Part shown: positions 1 through 11,607 of the stretch, one piece after another | How the letters are laid out: the number at the start of each line of letters is the position of its first letter | How positions within the stretch are numbered: position 1 is the first letter of the stretch | Source: Cryptomeria japonica | Taxonomy: Eukaryota; Streptophyta; Pinopsida; Cupressales; Cupressaceae | Direction: 5' to 3' | Assembly (NCBI RefSeq): GCF_030272615.1 | Contig: NC_081409.1 | Span: 876,131,594-876,195,593 of the forward strand | DNA: 64,000 bases | The notes under the pieces: generated by a model | What the model was told of the DNA's origin: nothing | The model's database searches: none | Seen by the model: only the letters and a program-made list of their open reading frames with translations | Translations under genes and position numbers: made by a program

Positions 1-423
1 AAATAAATAATATTTAATTAATATTTGAATGAGGATTAAATGATTAATTGATTAATAGATAGAAATTGAATGATTAATAGTGTTGAAGGGTGATGCCCAA
101 ATTGGAGGAATGAATGAATTAATTAAATAATTTAAATGAAATTATTTAATTATTAGAAATATGATCAATTAAATAATGAAGATTATTTAATTAAGGGAAT
201 TAATCGTAATTAATTAAATAAATAATATTTAATTAATATTTAAATGAGGGTTAAATGATTAATTGATTAATAGATAGAAATTGAATGATTAATAGTGTTG
301 AAGGGTGATGATTTAGTTAATTGAATAATTATCTTAATTAAATAATTAAAGAAAAACTTAATTAATTAGGATGAATAATTAGTGTGTGATCGATGAGACA
401 TTTTTAGGTGTCTAAACTTACAT
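1..423 (-). repeat. AT-rich LTR-like end with direct duplication
   Basis: Bases 1-96 recur almost unchanged at 216-311, a direct repeat with a 215-bp period made of TTAAT/AATAAAT words. Read on the minus strand, the block starts near 423 with TGTAAGTTTAGACACCTAAA. This resembles the start of the gypsy LTR at 14163 and a sequence starting at 9816. It may therefore be the 5' part of a minus-oriented LTR cut by the window edge. No coding potential is seen. Confidence 0.4.
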
Positions 424-575
424 TAGATTGAGGACTGTAATAAAATAATTTTATAAATTTTCAAATCAATTTGTATTGCAAAATAATTTTTCAAATCATT
501 TAAATCTTATAAAAATTAAAATATGTAATAATTCATTTTTAAATGCTACAATAAATTATTAAATAGGGGTTCACC

Positions 576-640
576 TTGCAGCGTGACGGTGGTCACGAGC
601 CCTGTTGATAGGGTGGTTCTATGTTCGATTCCCATCCCGG
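576..640 (+). other. Possible SINE head (B-box only)
   Basis: ATGTTCGATTCCC at 621-633 matches the pol III B box (GGTTCGANTCC) closely and sits in a GC-richer island within AT-rich DNA. No good A box and no cloverleaf were found upstream, so this is not a tRNA gene. It could be the decayed head of a tRNA-derived SINE or chance. Confidence 0.25.
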
Positions 641-902
641 TTTGGCGTGTTGTGCAGGTTCTTCTCATGGCAGTTGGTCGTGCGGATGTTGGTGTGTTGT
701 TCGTGTTGGTGTACTTGTTGACCGTCTGGTGGAAGGGTGTTCATGCCTATCTATTGTGGTTGTTGATGATGTTGGTCGGTGATCTCCTCTGATGGTCTGC
801 GTTGGTCTTCCTCACCAGGTGCTGAACCTTGATGCCTCGCTAGGTGTCCATGTTGCCCCGTCAGAACATGTGATGGACTCAACGAAGCCCTGTCATAAGG
901 TA

Positions 903-1050
903 GCGGAGCGATAAGGGGGTCAATGATATGGAGTGATAAGGAGTTGTGGAGATGCAGTGGAGTGATAAGGAGACGAAGTGGAGCGATAAGGAGATGGATT
1001 GGAGTGATAAAGAGTCTAAGTGGAGCAATAAGGAGAGATGGAAGGATAAA
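903..1050 (+). repeat. Degenerate short tandem repeat
   Basis: Successive variants of TGGAGYGATAAGGAG recur every 15-25 bases across the interval. No product is predicted; the frames through it are by-products of the repeat. Confidence 0.6.
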
Positions 1051-1354
1051 AGGAATTTCAAGGAACAATGCAACTAATAATTGGAGGTATTAATACCTCA
1101 CATTTGTAATCACGGGGAGGGGGTCCCCCAAATGTGGCCCTCACTGGTTAGAAACTCTAGTATAAAAAAGACATTACGGATAAAAAAATAAATAAAAATA
1201 AATAAATAAATAAATTATTAAATACTACATATAAATAAAAAGTTTTCTAAAATGACAACAAATAATATATCAAAAACAAATTTCATTAGAATAGAATTAC
1301 AATTATTATTCATATATAAGTTTAAATCAAGAAGATAATAATCTAAAATCATTG

Positions 1355-1355
<1 letters not shown>

Positions 1356-1395
<40 letters not shown>
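1356..1395. repeat. (TA)n microsatellite
   Basis: An uninterrupted run of about 20 TA dinucleotides. Confidence 0.95.
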
Positions 1396-1398
<3 letters not shown>

Positions 1399-2099
1399 CA
1401 ATTGAAATATTGTAAAGATGAACATAAATAATTGTATTGACTAAAAAGGGAACATTATATATTTTCAAAATTTTAAATATTTGTACATTTTTTATTATTT
1501 ATTTTAGATGAAAAACATTCAAACATTGTTATAATACTTTAAAACTAAAAAAATATTATTTTTAATATAACAATTAATTTAAATTTAAACAATACTAATT
1601 CTTACTCAAATTGAACCCTAATACTAAGTGTAACTCAAGTTTTATCTTTCAATGGAACCCTAACCTTAAGCTAACCTTAACCCTAACCCTAGCTACAATT
1701 AAAAGATGGTAGATTTTATTTAATTTTGGTATATATTATTTATTATTTACATTAGATTAAGGATTGTAAATCAAATCACAAAATTTGGTAATCTACATAT
1801 TGTAATAAAAAAAATTTATAAATTTTCTAGTCAATTTTTATCGCAAATGATGTTGACATTTATTTCAAAATATTATGCATCCTATAATGAATAATTGATC
1901 TAGGATTCAATGTTTTTTGTTAGTAGGATGCATATTTTTCAATTGGTTTCAAATGGGAAGTAGTTTGATAAATTTCTAAGACGAGTTTTGTTGGTTGAAA
2001 ATTTTGCAAACCAAATGAGTTTACAAAATTATGGTTTCATGCACAATGTGTGAGATTAAATCTCTCCTAGTTTGTAAGGGAAGCCCCCACCTTTGACTT

Positions 2100-3989
2100 A
2101 CTACTCTATCTTTCTAGAACAACATACAACTTTTAGTTTCTAATCTAAACTTGGGTGGTGCATCATCCTATATATCCTCTTTTTTAAGAATAGATGTTAT
2201 TCTCTCCTTTTTCTTCAGGAAATAATTTACAATATAGAGAAGCAATAATTCTTACAATTTCATTGTTACAAATTAACTTAGAATGAAAGAATGATTGAAA
2301 TATGGATAAGAAAAGAATCAAAGTTTCTATAACGACACAAATTCCTCTGTTGCCTCTCCGGGACAAGAAAACAATGTTCAAGCTCAAAGTCTTGTAGTCA
2401 TTATAATCCTATCAACATTTTACAAATGACTTCTATAACCCATGGTATGTACTAAGATAACAAGGTAAAGCGCAAAGTCTCTATCTTGATATCTTGTCAC
2501 AACTTTGATAATCTTTTCTTGGAATAACAATATGAAGCTCAAAGTCTTCAAGTTATTATCTCCTTCCATTAATTACTAATCCTAATAAACAAAAGCTGAA
2601 ATATGACACAAAGTCCACAAACCAACAATTGTTTCTACTCTTTAACAATATTTCCTCAACAACACCTTTACTTGAGCAAAATAATAATTTACAACAAGAA
2701 TGAAATAAGAACACTCTCACCATAAACCACAAATGAATCAAACACAAAGTCTGGATGCCAACAACTTTCTTCTAATTTGTTCAAATTTATAAATCACAGT
2801 AGGAATGCAAAGTTTCACTTTTGCTCTTCACTTCGAAAAAGTTTTAGCATATAGATTAAAGATTCCTCATAGAAATTACAATGAACAACCTCATATATAT
2901 AGAGGAGAGGTGCAACATGAAACTAGGAAAGTTACAACTAATTTATGACCAAAAGTTAAAGGTAGAGTTCGATTGACTTAAGACACTTGCAAGTTTTGGA
3001 TGCGAAAACTTGAATACAAAATGACACTTAAGGTGTCAAAGTCTTATTACAAAATGACACTAGGCTAGAGATGAATAAAAATGACTAAGCATTTGGAGCC
3101 TCGTCTTGTTCATATTTGTCTCCCTTTTTCTTCAAGAAAGCTTCACATTGTCACAAGGTAGCCTGTATTTCACAATCATCTAGTCCCAATGTGTTGAATC
3201 TGGCATCTAGAGTGGAGTTGCAGAAATGGATTTGAAGGATTCCTAAAGTTGGATAAAAAAGATCGAAAATGTGGTTCATGAATTACATTTCGGACTTATA
3301 AGTCTGATTTGCATTTAAGAAGGAGTCGACAATCATATAGCTGCATATTGAACTTATAAGTCTAAAATGCATTTATGCAAAAGATAGGAAATAAAAATGG
3401 TCTTTGGTGCGAATCGGGGTTATAACCCCAATTTACACCTACTCTTAGCACTTGGAAAAGGAAAATGGTGTGGGTCGGGGTTATAACTACAACTTGCACT
3501 GTGATGGGGAGACTTGGTGTAGATTGGGGATACAAACTCGATATGCACCATTTTCGGGGGACTTGGTGTAAGTTGGGGTTGTAACTCTGACTTGCACACC
3601 AAAATGGGAGGACTTGGTGTAAGTTAGGGTTGTAACCCCGACATGCACCAAAAACAGGACTTGGTTATGAAGTGGTGTAAATCAGGGTAATAGACCTGAT
3701 TTGCACCAAACTAAAATTTTGAAGGGGAAGTGTAATTGGCGTTTATAACCTCGATTTACACTTGTGTGCATAAAAGAAGTGTAATTTAGGTTTGTGAACC
3801 CGATTTACACCAAGACACAAAAACTAATTTAAAGGACTTGAAAAAGGACTAGAACCTCTGAAACAAGAATCGAGGGTCCTAAATCACATGAGACCTTGAA
3901 AAGTGTGCTTAGAGCACACAGACTACAAATTGGAAAAAAATTGTAGGTGTTATCCTCTTTTTGTGACATAGCCAAAAATTAGAACAACA
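2100..3989 (-). repeat. GypA LTR, lower copy
   Basis: A minus-strand LTR of about 1.9 kb starting TGTTGTTCTAATTT at 3989. It follows a purine-rich stretch and a conserved internal 3' end. It carries the dyad array at 3405-3815 and, downstream in LTR orientation, a TATA-like CTATATATATGAG near 2889-2905. The 3' limit, about 2100, is where alignment with the LTR at 12947 ends. Confidence 0.7.
3405..3815. repeat. Tandem array of palindromic dyads (lower LTR)
   Basis: About eight imperfect palindromes roughly 35 bp long, spaced about 50 bp, each of the form GGTGTAARTYGGGGTT, a short centre, then AACCCCRAYTTRCACC. Two members carry AGTGTAA...TTACACTT ends instead of GGTGTAA...TTACACC, so outer base pairs changed together. 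The array lies upstream of the TATA-like element of this minus-strand LTR. Confidence 0.85.
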
Positions 3990-4837
3990 CCTAGCTCTGA
4001 TTGGGGAACCTCCTTTGATCATTGGGACGATTGGAGAGAGGAGAGTACAAAAATCTAAGTGCCTTTATTATCCATTGGGCTACAAGATCAAAAAGAAAAA
4101 AAGACATAAAAGACAAAAGGATGACAAGACTTAACTAAAACCAACCTACTGAGATAAGACTCAACTTTGTGCAACTGCACTAATTGAAAAGGGAAACTAA
4201 CCTAACCTAAAGGCTAACCAACAACAAGATATCCTTCAAATGAATCCATTAACTAGTACTCCAAAGCAGTTGTCCTTCTCTAATAAGGGGCCATGTTTGA
4301 CACGATCATAGGCTGCCATGTGTAAATTAAGAACGAACAATAGTACAATGAGATAATGCACTACTTCTTGAAATAAATGGACAAATGCACTTGCTTCCTC
4401 AATTTGATCATATGTACTTGCTGCTCCAAAGTGAATCAATGAACTGGGACTACTCCTTCTCAACGACCAATGGATCTTTGATCTCACTCTCAATTGTATC
4501 TTCATGTTCAAGAACAAGTGTGACTTTTGACATCTTGTTGGCTTCCAACCAAGCTAGATGTCATATAGGACATCCCCTTGATAGGAAAAACTCTGAGCTC
4601 TTCTTGCTTATTGTGCCTTTACTGGCTGCTTCTTAAACCACAACCTCATGTTGAGTGAAATGAGTTTCCTCATGTGATTAAAATGAAAACACGACTGCAC
4701 TACTTGCTTCATAATTCTATTCACAAACTTCAGATTTGGGAGAATTGCCATCAAGACTTCATCAAAACTCCTCTATTATGCTTTTGAAAAGGTCTTCATT
4801 AGGTTCTCTGGTAGTTATCCCATGCATAATATGATCA
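3990..4837 (-). pseudogene. GypA internal 3' region remnant
   Basis: Homologous in reverse to 37304-37793. The minus frame around 4517-4236 contains the segment TYDQIEEASAFVHLFQEV followed by HMAAYDRVKHGPLLEKDNCF, and the first part also occurs in the plus copy. It looks like the C-terminal part of a polyprotein or a separate 3' ORF of the element. No protease, RT, RNase H or integrase is present. I do not recognise a domain. It ends at a purine-rich tract just before the LTR at 3989. Confidence 0.6.
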
Positions 4838-6795
4838 AGATACAACTTTTGATTTCTAATCTAAACATGGGTGGTGCATCATCCTATCCTCTTTTTTCTG
4901 AATAGATGTTATTCTCTCCTCTTTCTCTAGGAAAGAATTTACAATATAGAGCAACAATAATTTTTACAATTTCATTGTTACAAATTAACATAGAATGCAA
5001 GAATGATTGAAATATAGATAGGAAAAGAAGAAAAGTTTCTATAAAGGCACAAAGTCCCCCATTGCTTCTCTGGGATGGGAAAACAATGTTCAAATTCAAA
5101 TTCTTGTAGTCATCATAATCCTATCAACCTTTTACAAATTACTTATGTAGCCCACAATATGTACTAAGATAACAAGGTAAAGCACAAAGTCTCTATCTTG
5201 ATATCTTGTTACAACTTTGATAATATTTTCTTGGAATAACAATATGAAGCTCAAAGTCTTCAAGTTATTATCTCCTTACACTAATTACTAATCCTAATAA
5301 ATAAAAGCTGAAATATAACACAAAGTCCACAAACCAACAGTTGTTTCTACTCTTTAATAATATCTCCTCAACAACACCTTTACTTGAGCAAAATAAGAAC
5401 TTACAACAAGAATGACACAAGAACACTTTCACCATAAAGCACAAATGAATCCGACACAAAGTCTAGATGCGAAAAGATTTCTTCTAATTTGATCAAATTT
5501 GTAAATCATAATAGAAACACAAAGTTTCACTTTTTCTCTTTAATTCGACAGAGTTTTGACATATAGATTAAAGATTCCTCGTAGAAATTACAATGAACAA
5601 CCTCATATATACAGAGGAGAGGTGCAACATGAAACTAGGAAAGTTACAACTAATTTGTGACCAAGTCAAAGGTAGAGTTTGGTTTGATTTAGGACACGTG
5701 CAAGTTCTGGATGCAAAAATTGAATACAAAATGACACTTAAGGTGTCAAAGTCTTATTACAAAATGACACTAAGCTAAAGATGCATAAAAATGATAAAGT
5801 GTTTGGAACCTCATCTTGTTCATCTTTGTCTCCCCTTTTCTTCAAGAAAGATTCACATTGTCACAAGGTAGCCTATATTTCACAATCATCTGGTCCTAAT
5901 GTGCTGAATCTGGCATCTACAGTGGAGTTGCAAAAATGGATTTGCAGAATTCCTGAAGTTGGACAGAAAAGACCAAAAATGTGGTTTGTGAATTGCATTT
6001 CAGACTTATAAGTCTGATTTGCATTTGAGAAGGGTTTGAAAATTATATAGATGCATATCGAGCTTATAAGTCTGAAATGCACTTATGCAAAAGACGAGAA
6101 ATAAAAATGGTCTTTGGTGCAAATTGGGGTTATAACCTCAATTTACACCTACTCTTAGCACTTGGAAAAGAAAAATGGTGTGGATCAGGGTTATAATCCC
6201 AACTTGCACCATGATGGGGAGACTTGGTGTAGATAAGGGGTACAACCCCGATCTACATTATTTTTACGGGACTTAGTGTAGGTCGAAGTTACAACCCCTA
6301 TCTACACCAAAATGGGCACTAATTGATGCAAGTCAGGGTTATAACCCCCCTTGCACCAGAAAGGGAGAACTTGGTGTAAGTCGGGGTTGCAACTTTGACT
6401 TTCCCCAAAATGGGAGGACTTGGTGTAAGTCGGGGTTGTAACCTCGACATGCACCAAAAACAGGACTTGGTTACGAAGTGGTGTAAATCGAGGTTACAAA
6501 CTCAATTTGCACTAGACTAAAATTTTGAAGGGGAAGTGTAATTTAGGTTTGTAACCCCGATTTACACTTGTGTGCATAAAAGAGGTGTAATTTGGGTTTG
6601 TGAACCTGATTTACACCAAGACATAAAAACTAACTTGAAAGACCAAAAAAAGGACTAGAACCTTTGAAACAAGAATCAAGGGTCCTAAATCACACAATAC
6701 CTCGAAAAGTGTGCTTAGAGAAAATAAACTACAAATTGGACATAATTTGTAGGGGTTATCCTATTTTTGTGACATAGCAAAAAACAAGGACAACA
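4838..6795 (-). repeat. GypA LTR, upper copy
   Basis: A second LTR of about 1.96 kb, minus strand, starting TGTTGTCCTTG at 6795 and colinear with the lower copy. It has the same dyad array (6115-6620) and the same TATA-like position (about 5597-5612). The sequence beyond its 3' end jumps to internal sequence equivalent to 37310, so the primer-binding site and gag are deleted. Confidence 0.7.
6115..6620. repeat. Tandem array of palindromic dyads (upper LTR)
   Basis: About ten dyads of the same family as at 3405-3815, for example GGTGTAAGTCGGGGTT paired with AACCYCGAYWTRCACC, about 50 bp apart. Flanking members at 5996-6090 have a different stem, TGCATTTCAGACTTATAAGT with its complement, so at least two stem types coexist. 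Confidence 0.85.
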
Positions 6796-7147
6796 ACTGG
6801 CTTTGACTAGGGAAGTTCCTTCAATCACTGGGACAATTGAAGGGAGAAGAATCCAGAACTCTAAGTGCTTTTATTATCCATTGGGATACAGGGTCAAAAA
6901 GACAAAAGACATAAAATACAAAAGGATGACAAGACTTAACTAAAAATAACCTACTGAAGCAAGACTCAACTTTGTGCAACTTCACTTATTGGAAAGGGAA
7001 ACTAACCTAACCTAAAGATTAACCAACAACAAGAAAGCCTTCAAATGAATCCAGTAATCGGTACTCCAAAGTAGCTTCCCTTCTTCAATAAGGGGCCATG
7101 TTTTACATGATCATAGGATGCCATGCGTAAGTGAAGCACAAATAGTA
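6796..7147 (-). repeat. GypA internal 3' end, second copy
   Basis: Matches 3990-4345 base for base with scattered substitutions. Homology stops abruptly at 7147. The plus-strand GypA copy loses homology at the neighbouring point (37793). Confidence 0.7.
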
Positions 7148-9816
7148 GTAACATCAATCATAATAATAAATAGCACTATAATCATCAAGAAATAAATAAC
7201 ATTATAGTCACACAATCAAAATCAATAAATATAATATTATGATATATTTTCTTTTTCTATATAAATTAAAATATTAATAATTATGTTGAATCAAAGTTTA
7301 TAAAATTGAAGTGAATAATCAAGTCTAATTATTCTAACAAGATATCAAGTCACTTTAATTTTTTTATTTTAAATATTCAAAGAATACAATATTTCTACTT
7401 AACCAATCAAATATAATCCATGATGAAATATAATTATTATTGTTGTTCTAAATCAGTGAAATGAATAAACATTTTCATGATAGCTGAATAAATAATGATT
7501 TCTAGCTACAAAACCAGAGAATAACATTCACAATGAGAACAATATTTGGTTAGCCATTCAAATCAAGCATGAATTTGTATTGAACTATGTGAGTGTGTGA
7601 ATAGATTCCATCATGCTGACCTTTACTAGAAGACTAGACAACCTCTACCTCAACCATGTTCTCGTCTTCACACCTGCCATCAAATCAAGAAATCCAATTT
7701 TACATTGGCATATCTGTATACAAAAATCAATATTCATCATAAAAAAAATTATGTATTTCTAAATAAACATAATGAGTAATTGATCCATAATCCAAATTCA
7801 GAATAAATATAAAGTCATTAGTCAATATATTAATTACTATTTTAGTTATATCACCTTATGTCCAAAATACTAATAATAATTATGTCTGATAAAATTCAAG
7901 GTAGTGACAAGAAACTATGTTTAGCTATGTTTACTCTTCTAAAAAAATAAGGTGCATTATATGTTAAATTTTTATTAACCGTATACAATGAAATTTAAAA
8001 TGATTAAACTATTATAAAACCAACAAAGATCCAACCACATAAACCCTAATTCTACAATTAAGAATCCACAATACATGAATGAAGAACCTAAAACATGCAA
8101 AACACCAAAATATGAAATATTATACCATTCACATGCTTAGTTGGGTTTGATCTCCATTGTTTCTTATCTCCATTAATCTTGTTTGATATGATTGTTGTTA
8201 GATTTTGTATTGTGCACAAAAGATCAACAAATAACAGATTGTGGTTGTGAAGTTGCTTGATCACATGAAGATTTGATATACACATTACTTAGGGTTGTGA
8301 AAGGATGAATGAATCCTCTTATATAAAGAACACCTTAGAAAATGAAGGGATAGGATTATGAGGTGAAAGGATAAATGGTCGACTAGGATTAAAGGGTAGG
8401 TAGGGAAAATGATAAAATATTAGAAAGGTGGTTAGGACAAAATCAAGAGATAAATGAAGAATGTCATGGAAGGGAAAAGCTAATTAATTAATTAAATAAA
8501 TGAAGATATATTTAATTAATAGAAGAAGTGGGACCAATTAAATGAATAAAATATTTATTTAATTTAGGGAAAGGATAATTTAAATAAATAAAAATATCTA
8601 TTTAAATAAGGAAAGGCTAGAAGAGGATGAATTAATTAATTAAATAAACAAAAATCTATCTAATTAATAGAAGGCTTAAGATAAAATAATTAAATAAATA
8701 AAAAATATATAAAAATCAAGTTGTAGTTGATCAAATAGTTGAAACACCATGTGTAACTAATGTATGTATTAGTACATCATTTATTGATGAATATATTAAT
8801 TGTATATAGTAAAATTGAAAAATAAGAAATATAAAGACTAAAAAACGTAAACAAAGAAAAAAATCAAATTCTACTTTAATCAACCTCATTGATTAACCTC
8901 AAATAGAAAGTATTGATTCACCTTGAATGTTTGTGGATGTGAATTGCTAGCACAAAACTTTGATTTGAGGATAGAAACACCGTGTGTAGCTAATGTATGT
9001 ATTAGTACACCATTTATTGATGAATATATTAATTGTATATAGTAAAATTGAAAAATAAGAAATATAAAGACTAAAAAACGTAAACAAAGAAAAAAATCAA
9101 ATTCTACTTTAATCAACCTCATTGATTAACCTCAAGTAGAAAGTATTGATTCACCTTGAATGTTTGTGGGTGTGAATTGCTAGCATAAAACTTTGATGTG
9201 ATATTTTTGAAATGATGAAGAAAGGGTCATATTTATAGACTTCTTGGTGAAAAATCAACTAGGAGTTAAGGATGATGAAGGAGGAGGATGACCTAAGTTA
9301 ACTAGAGAATCTATAAAGTGAATTCAACTATAAATTGAAAATTTGTCATTTTGAGTTAAGGAGAAGATAAAATTGGATCTTATTAACATTTGATTGAAGG
9401 ATAATCGTACACATCAAGTTTCTATTTAAAGATTGAGTTAACTAATGAGATAAGAATGAGTTTCTAAAACAAACCATAATTAACTAACGAGAGAATATTG
9501 ACTTTCCAAGTGAAGACTAAGTTAACTAATTAGTGATGATCAAGATGACTAAGAGACAAAAATTGAATTTATTTGAAAGTGGATAACTAGAATTACTTAA
9601 TTAAATAATTAAATATTATTAATTAAGTAGATAATTAAAAATTAGAAATTATTAATAATTAATAATGTTATGTGAGAACAACTTCTTACGGATAAAAAAA
9701 ATGCACTGTGAGATAAACAATCAATTTGTGATTATTGATGAATGGTAAATGATAATGATGATAATCAAGGATCAACTATTAGGAGAATGATTAAGTGGAT
9801 ATTTTTAGTGTCTACA
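7148..9816 (-). other. AT-rich, probably LTR-derived, no gene
   Basis: No coding region supported. Read on the minus strand it begins TGTAGACACTAAAAATATCC at 9816, like other gypsy LTR starts here, and has TATA-like boxes near 9225 (TCTATAAATATG) and 8325 (TTATATAAGAGG), each followed by CA-rich leader-like sequence. One or two minus-oriented LTRs, possibly nested, would fit. No matching partner or TSD was found. Confidence 0.35.
8741..9205. repeat. 233-bp tandem duplication
   Basis: 8741-8973 repeats at 8974-9205 with few differences (GAAACACCATGTGTAACTAA versus GAAACACCGTGTGTAGCTAA). The copies abut, so this is a recent local tandem duplication. Confidence 0.85.
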
Positions 9817-9891
9817 TTAACATAGTCATTCTACTTCTTTATAGACCGAGTTCTTTGATGGCTCCCAATCTCAAATGGGTTTGGGGGTAGG

Positions 9892-10157
9892 TGTTATTCT
9901 ATTTATTCATAAAGAAGACCTAATTCCAAATTATCATTCTACATTTATTTTCAATGCACAAAGAACATTTAATCTGTGAAGTGAATTCATCATGGGCCTT
10001 TAAGCCACTACTACTTAAATTGTGCATTCACCATGGTAAATAGATTATTCATCATGATGTTCATAAATTTTCTATGGTGATTATACAATTACCAACTATT
10101 AAAACTAACAATTTGGTATCAGAGGGGAAAAACTAACTTTACACTATAATTCAAACT
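9892..10157 (+). mobile_element. Copia LTR fragment with PBS
   Basis: TTTGGTATCAGAGG at 10114-10127 is a near-perfect initiator-Met primer-binding site, directly preceded by ...CTAACA, a common Copia LTR end. A TGTTA at 9892 could be the start of a short LTR of about 220 bp. The element is cut by the GypA LTR at 10158 and no internal genes follow. Confidence 0.45.
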
Positions 10158-10334
10158 TGTTGTCCTCGTTTTTTGTTGTCACAAAAAGAGGATAACCCCT
10201 ACAAATTTTGTCCAATTTGTAGTATGTGTTCTCTAAGAACACTTTTTGACATCTCATGTGATTTAGGACCCTCAATTCTTGTTTCAGAGGTTCTAGTCCT
10301 TTTTCGGGTCTTTTAAGTTAGTTTTTGTGTCTTG

Positions 10335-10955
10335 GTGTGAATAGGGTTCACAAACTCGAATTACACCTTTTATGCACACAAGTGTAAATTAGGGTTACAA
10401 ACCCGAATTACACTTCCTCTTCAAAATTTTAGTTTGGTGCAAATTGGGTTTGTAACCCTGATTTACACCACTTCATAACCAAGTCATGTTTTTGGCACAA
10501 GTCGGGGTTACAACCCCGACTTATCAAGTCCTCTCATTTTGGTGCAAGTCAGAGTTACAACCCCGACTTACACCAAGTTATCCCTTTCTGGTGCAATGTA
10601 GGGTTATAACCCTAACTTGCACCAAGTTGTGCCCATTTTGGTGTAGATCGAGGCCGTAACCCTAACCTACACTAAGTCCTCTAAAAATAGTGTAGATCGG
10701 AGTTGTATCCTCAATCTACATCGAGTCTCCCCATCATGGTGTAAATTAGGGTTATAACCCCGACCCACACCATTTTCCTTTTCCAAGTGCTAAGAGTAGG
10801 TGTAAATCGGGGTTATAACCTCGATCCACACCATAGACCATTTTTATTTGTTGTCTTTTGTATAAGTGCATTTCAAACTTATAAGTCTGATATGCACCTA
10901 TATGATTGTCGACACCTTCTCAAATGCAAATCGGAATTATAAGTTCAAAATCCAC
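10335..10955. repeat. Tandem array of palindromic dyads (plus LTR)
   Basis: Ten dyads about 35 bp long at a spacing of about 50 bp, for example TGGTGTAAATTAGGGTTATA opposite AACCCCGACCCACACCA, then two dyads with the TTATAAGT core at 10866-10955. Stem sequence varies between units while the pairing is mostly kept. The array is 400-1000 bp upstream of the TATA run, which places it in U3. Confidence 0.85.
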
Positions 10956-11330
10956 TTCATGAACCACATTTTTGGTTTTTTTTGTCCAACTTCAGGAATT
11001 CTTCAAATCCATTTCTGCAACTCCACTCCAGATGCCAGATTCAACACATTGGGACTAGATGATTGTAAAATAGGCTACCTTGAGACAATGTGAATCTTTC
11101 TTGAATAAAAATGGAGACAAAGATGAACAAGACGAGCCTCCAGACACTTAGTCATTTTTATGCATCTCTAGCCTAGTGTCATTTTGTAATAAGACTTCGA
11201 CACCTTAAGTGTCATTTTGTATTCAAGTTTCCACATCCAAAACTTGCACATGTCCTAAGTCAAATCAAACTCTACCTTTGACTTGATCGCAAATTAGTTG
11301 AAACTTTCCTAGTTTCATGTTGCACTTCTC

Positions 11331-11342
11331 CTATATATATAT
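11331..11342 (+). promoter_or_regulatory. TATA-like box of GypA LTR
   Basis: CTATATATATAT, conserved in position in the two reverse copies, downstream of the dyad array and upstream of the leader. Presumed pol II core promoter of the LTR. Confidence 0.5.
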
Positions 11343-11607
11343 GAGGTTGCTCATTGTAATTTCTATAAGGAGTTTTAATCTATATGCCCAAACTTTGCCG
11401 AAGTGAAAAGCAAAAGTGAAACTTTGAGTTCCTATTGTGATTTACAAATTTGATCAAATTAAAAGAAATTTTTTGGCATTTAGACTTTGTGTTGGATTCA
11501 TTAGTGGTTTATGGTGAGAGTGTTCTTATGTTATTCTTGCCGTAAATTCTTATTTTGCTCAAGTAAAGGTCTTGTTGAGGAAATATTGTTAAAGAGTAGA
11601 AACGATT

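Larger units (their letters stand above)
424..2099. other. Non-coding AT-rich spacer
   Basis: No credible gene. It contains a possible tRNA-derived B box near 622, a short degenerate tandem repeat (903-1050), a TA microsatellite (1356-1395) and a few CCCTAA-like words near 1656-1692. Open frames in this stretch have no recognisable domain and overlap one another. Confidence 0.6.
2100..7147 (-). mobile_element. GypA tandem array (LTR-int-LTR-int)
   Basis: Two direct copies of one unit lie head to tail, both homologous in reverse orientation to the plus-strand GypA copy at 10158-12947 and 37304-37793. On the minus strand the order is internal 3' end (7147-6796), LTR (6795-4838), internal (4837-3990), LTR (3989-2100). 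Between the two LTRs, PBS and gag are missing and only the region equivalent to 37310 onward remains. The extra internal piece upstream of the upper LTR shows this is a tandem array, as made by unequal recombination, not a simple element. No frame is intact. Confidence 0.75.

Noticed and set aside
576-640. tRNA gene
   Set aside because: A good B box but no matching A box, acceptor stem or anticodon arm.
1656-1692. Interstitial telomere repeat
   Set aside because: Only two adjacent CCCTAA words, not the plant CCCTAAA unit, and similar CCTAAC words are common in LTRs nearby.
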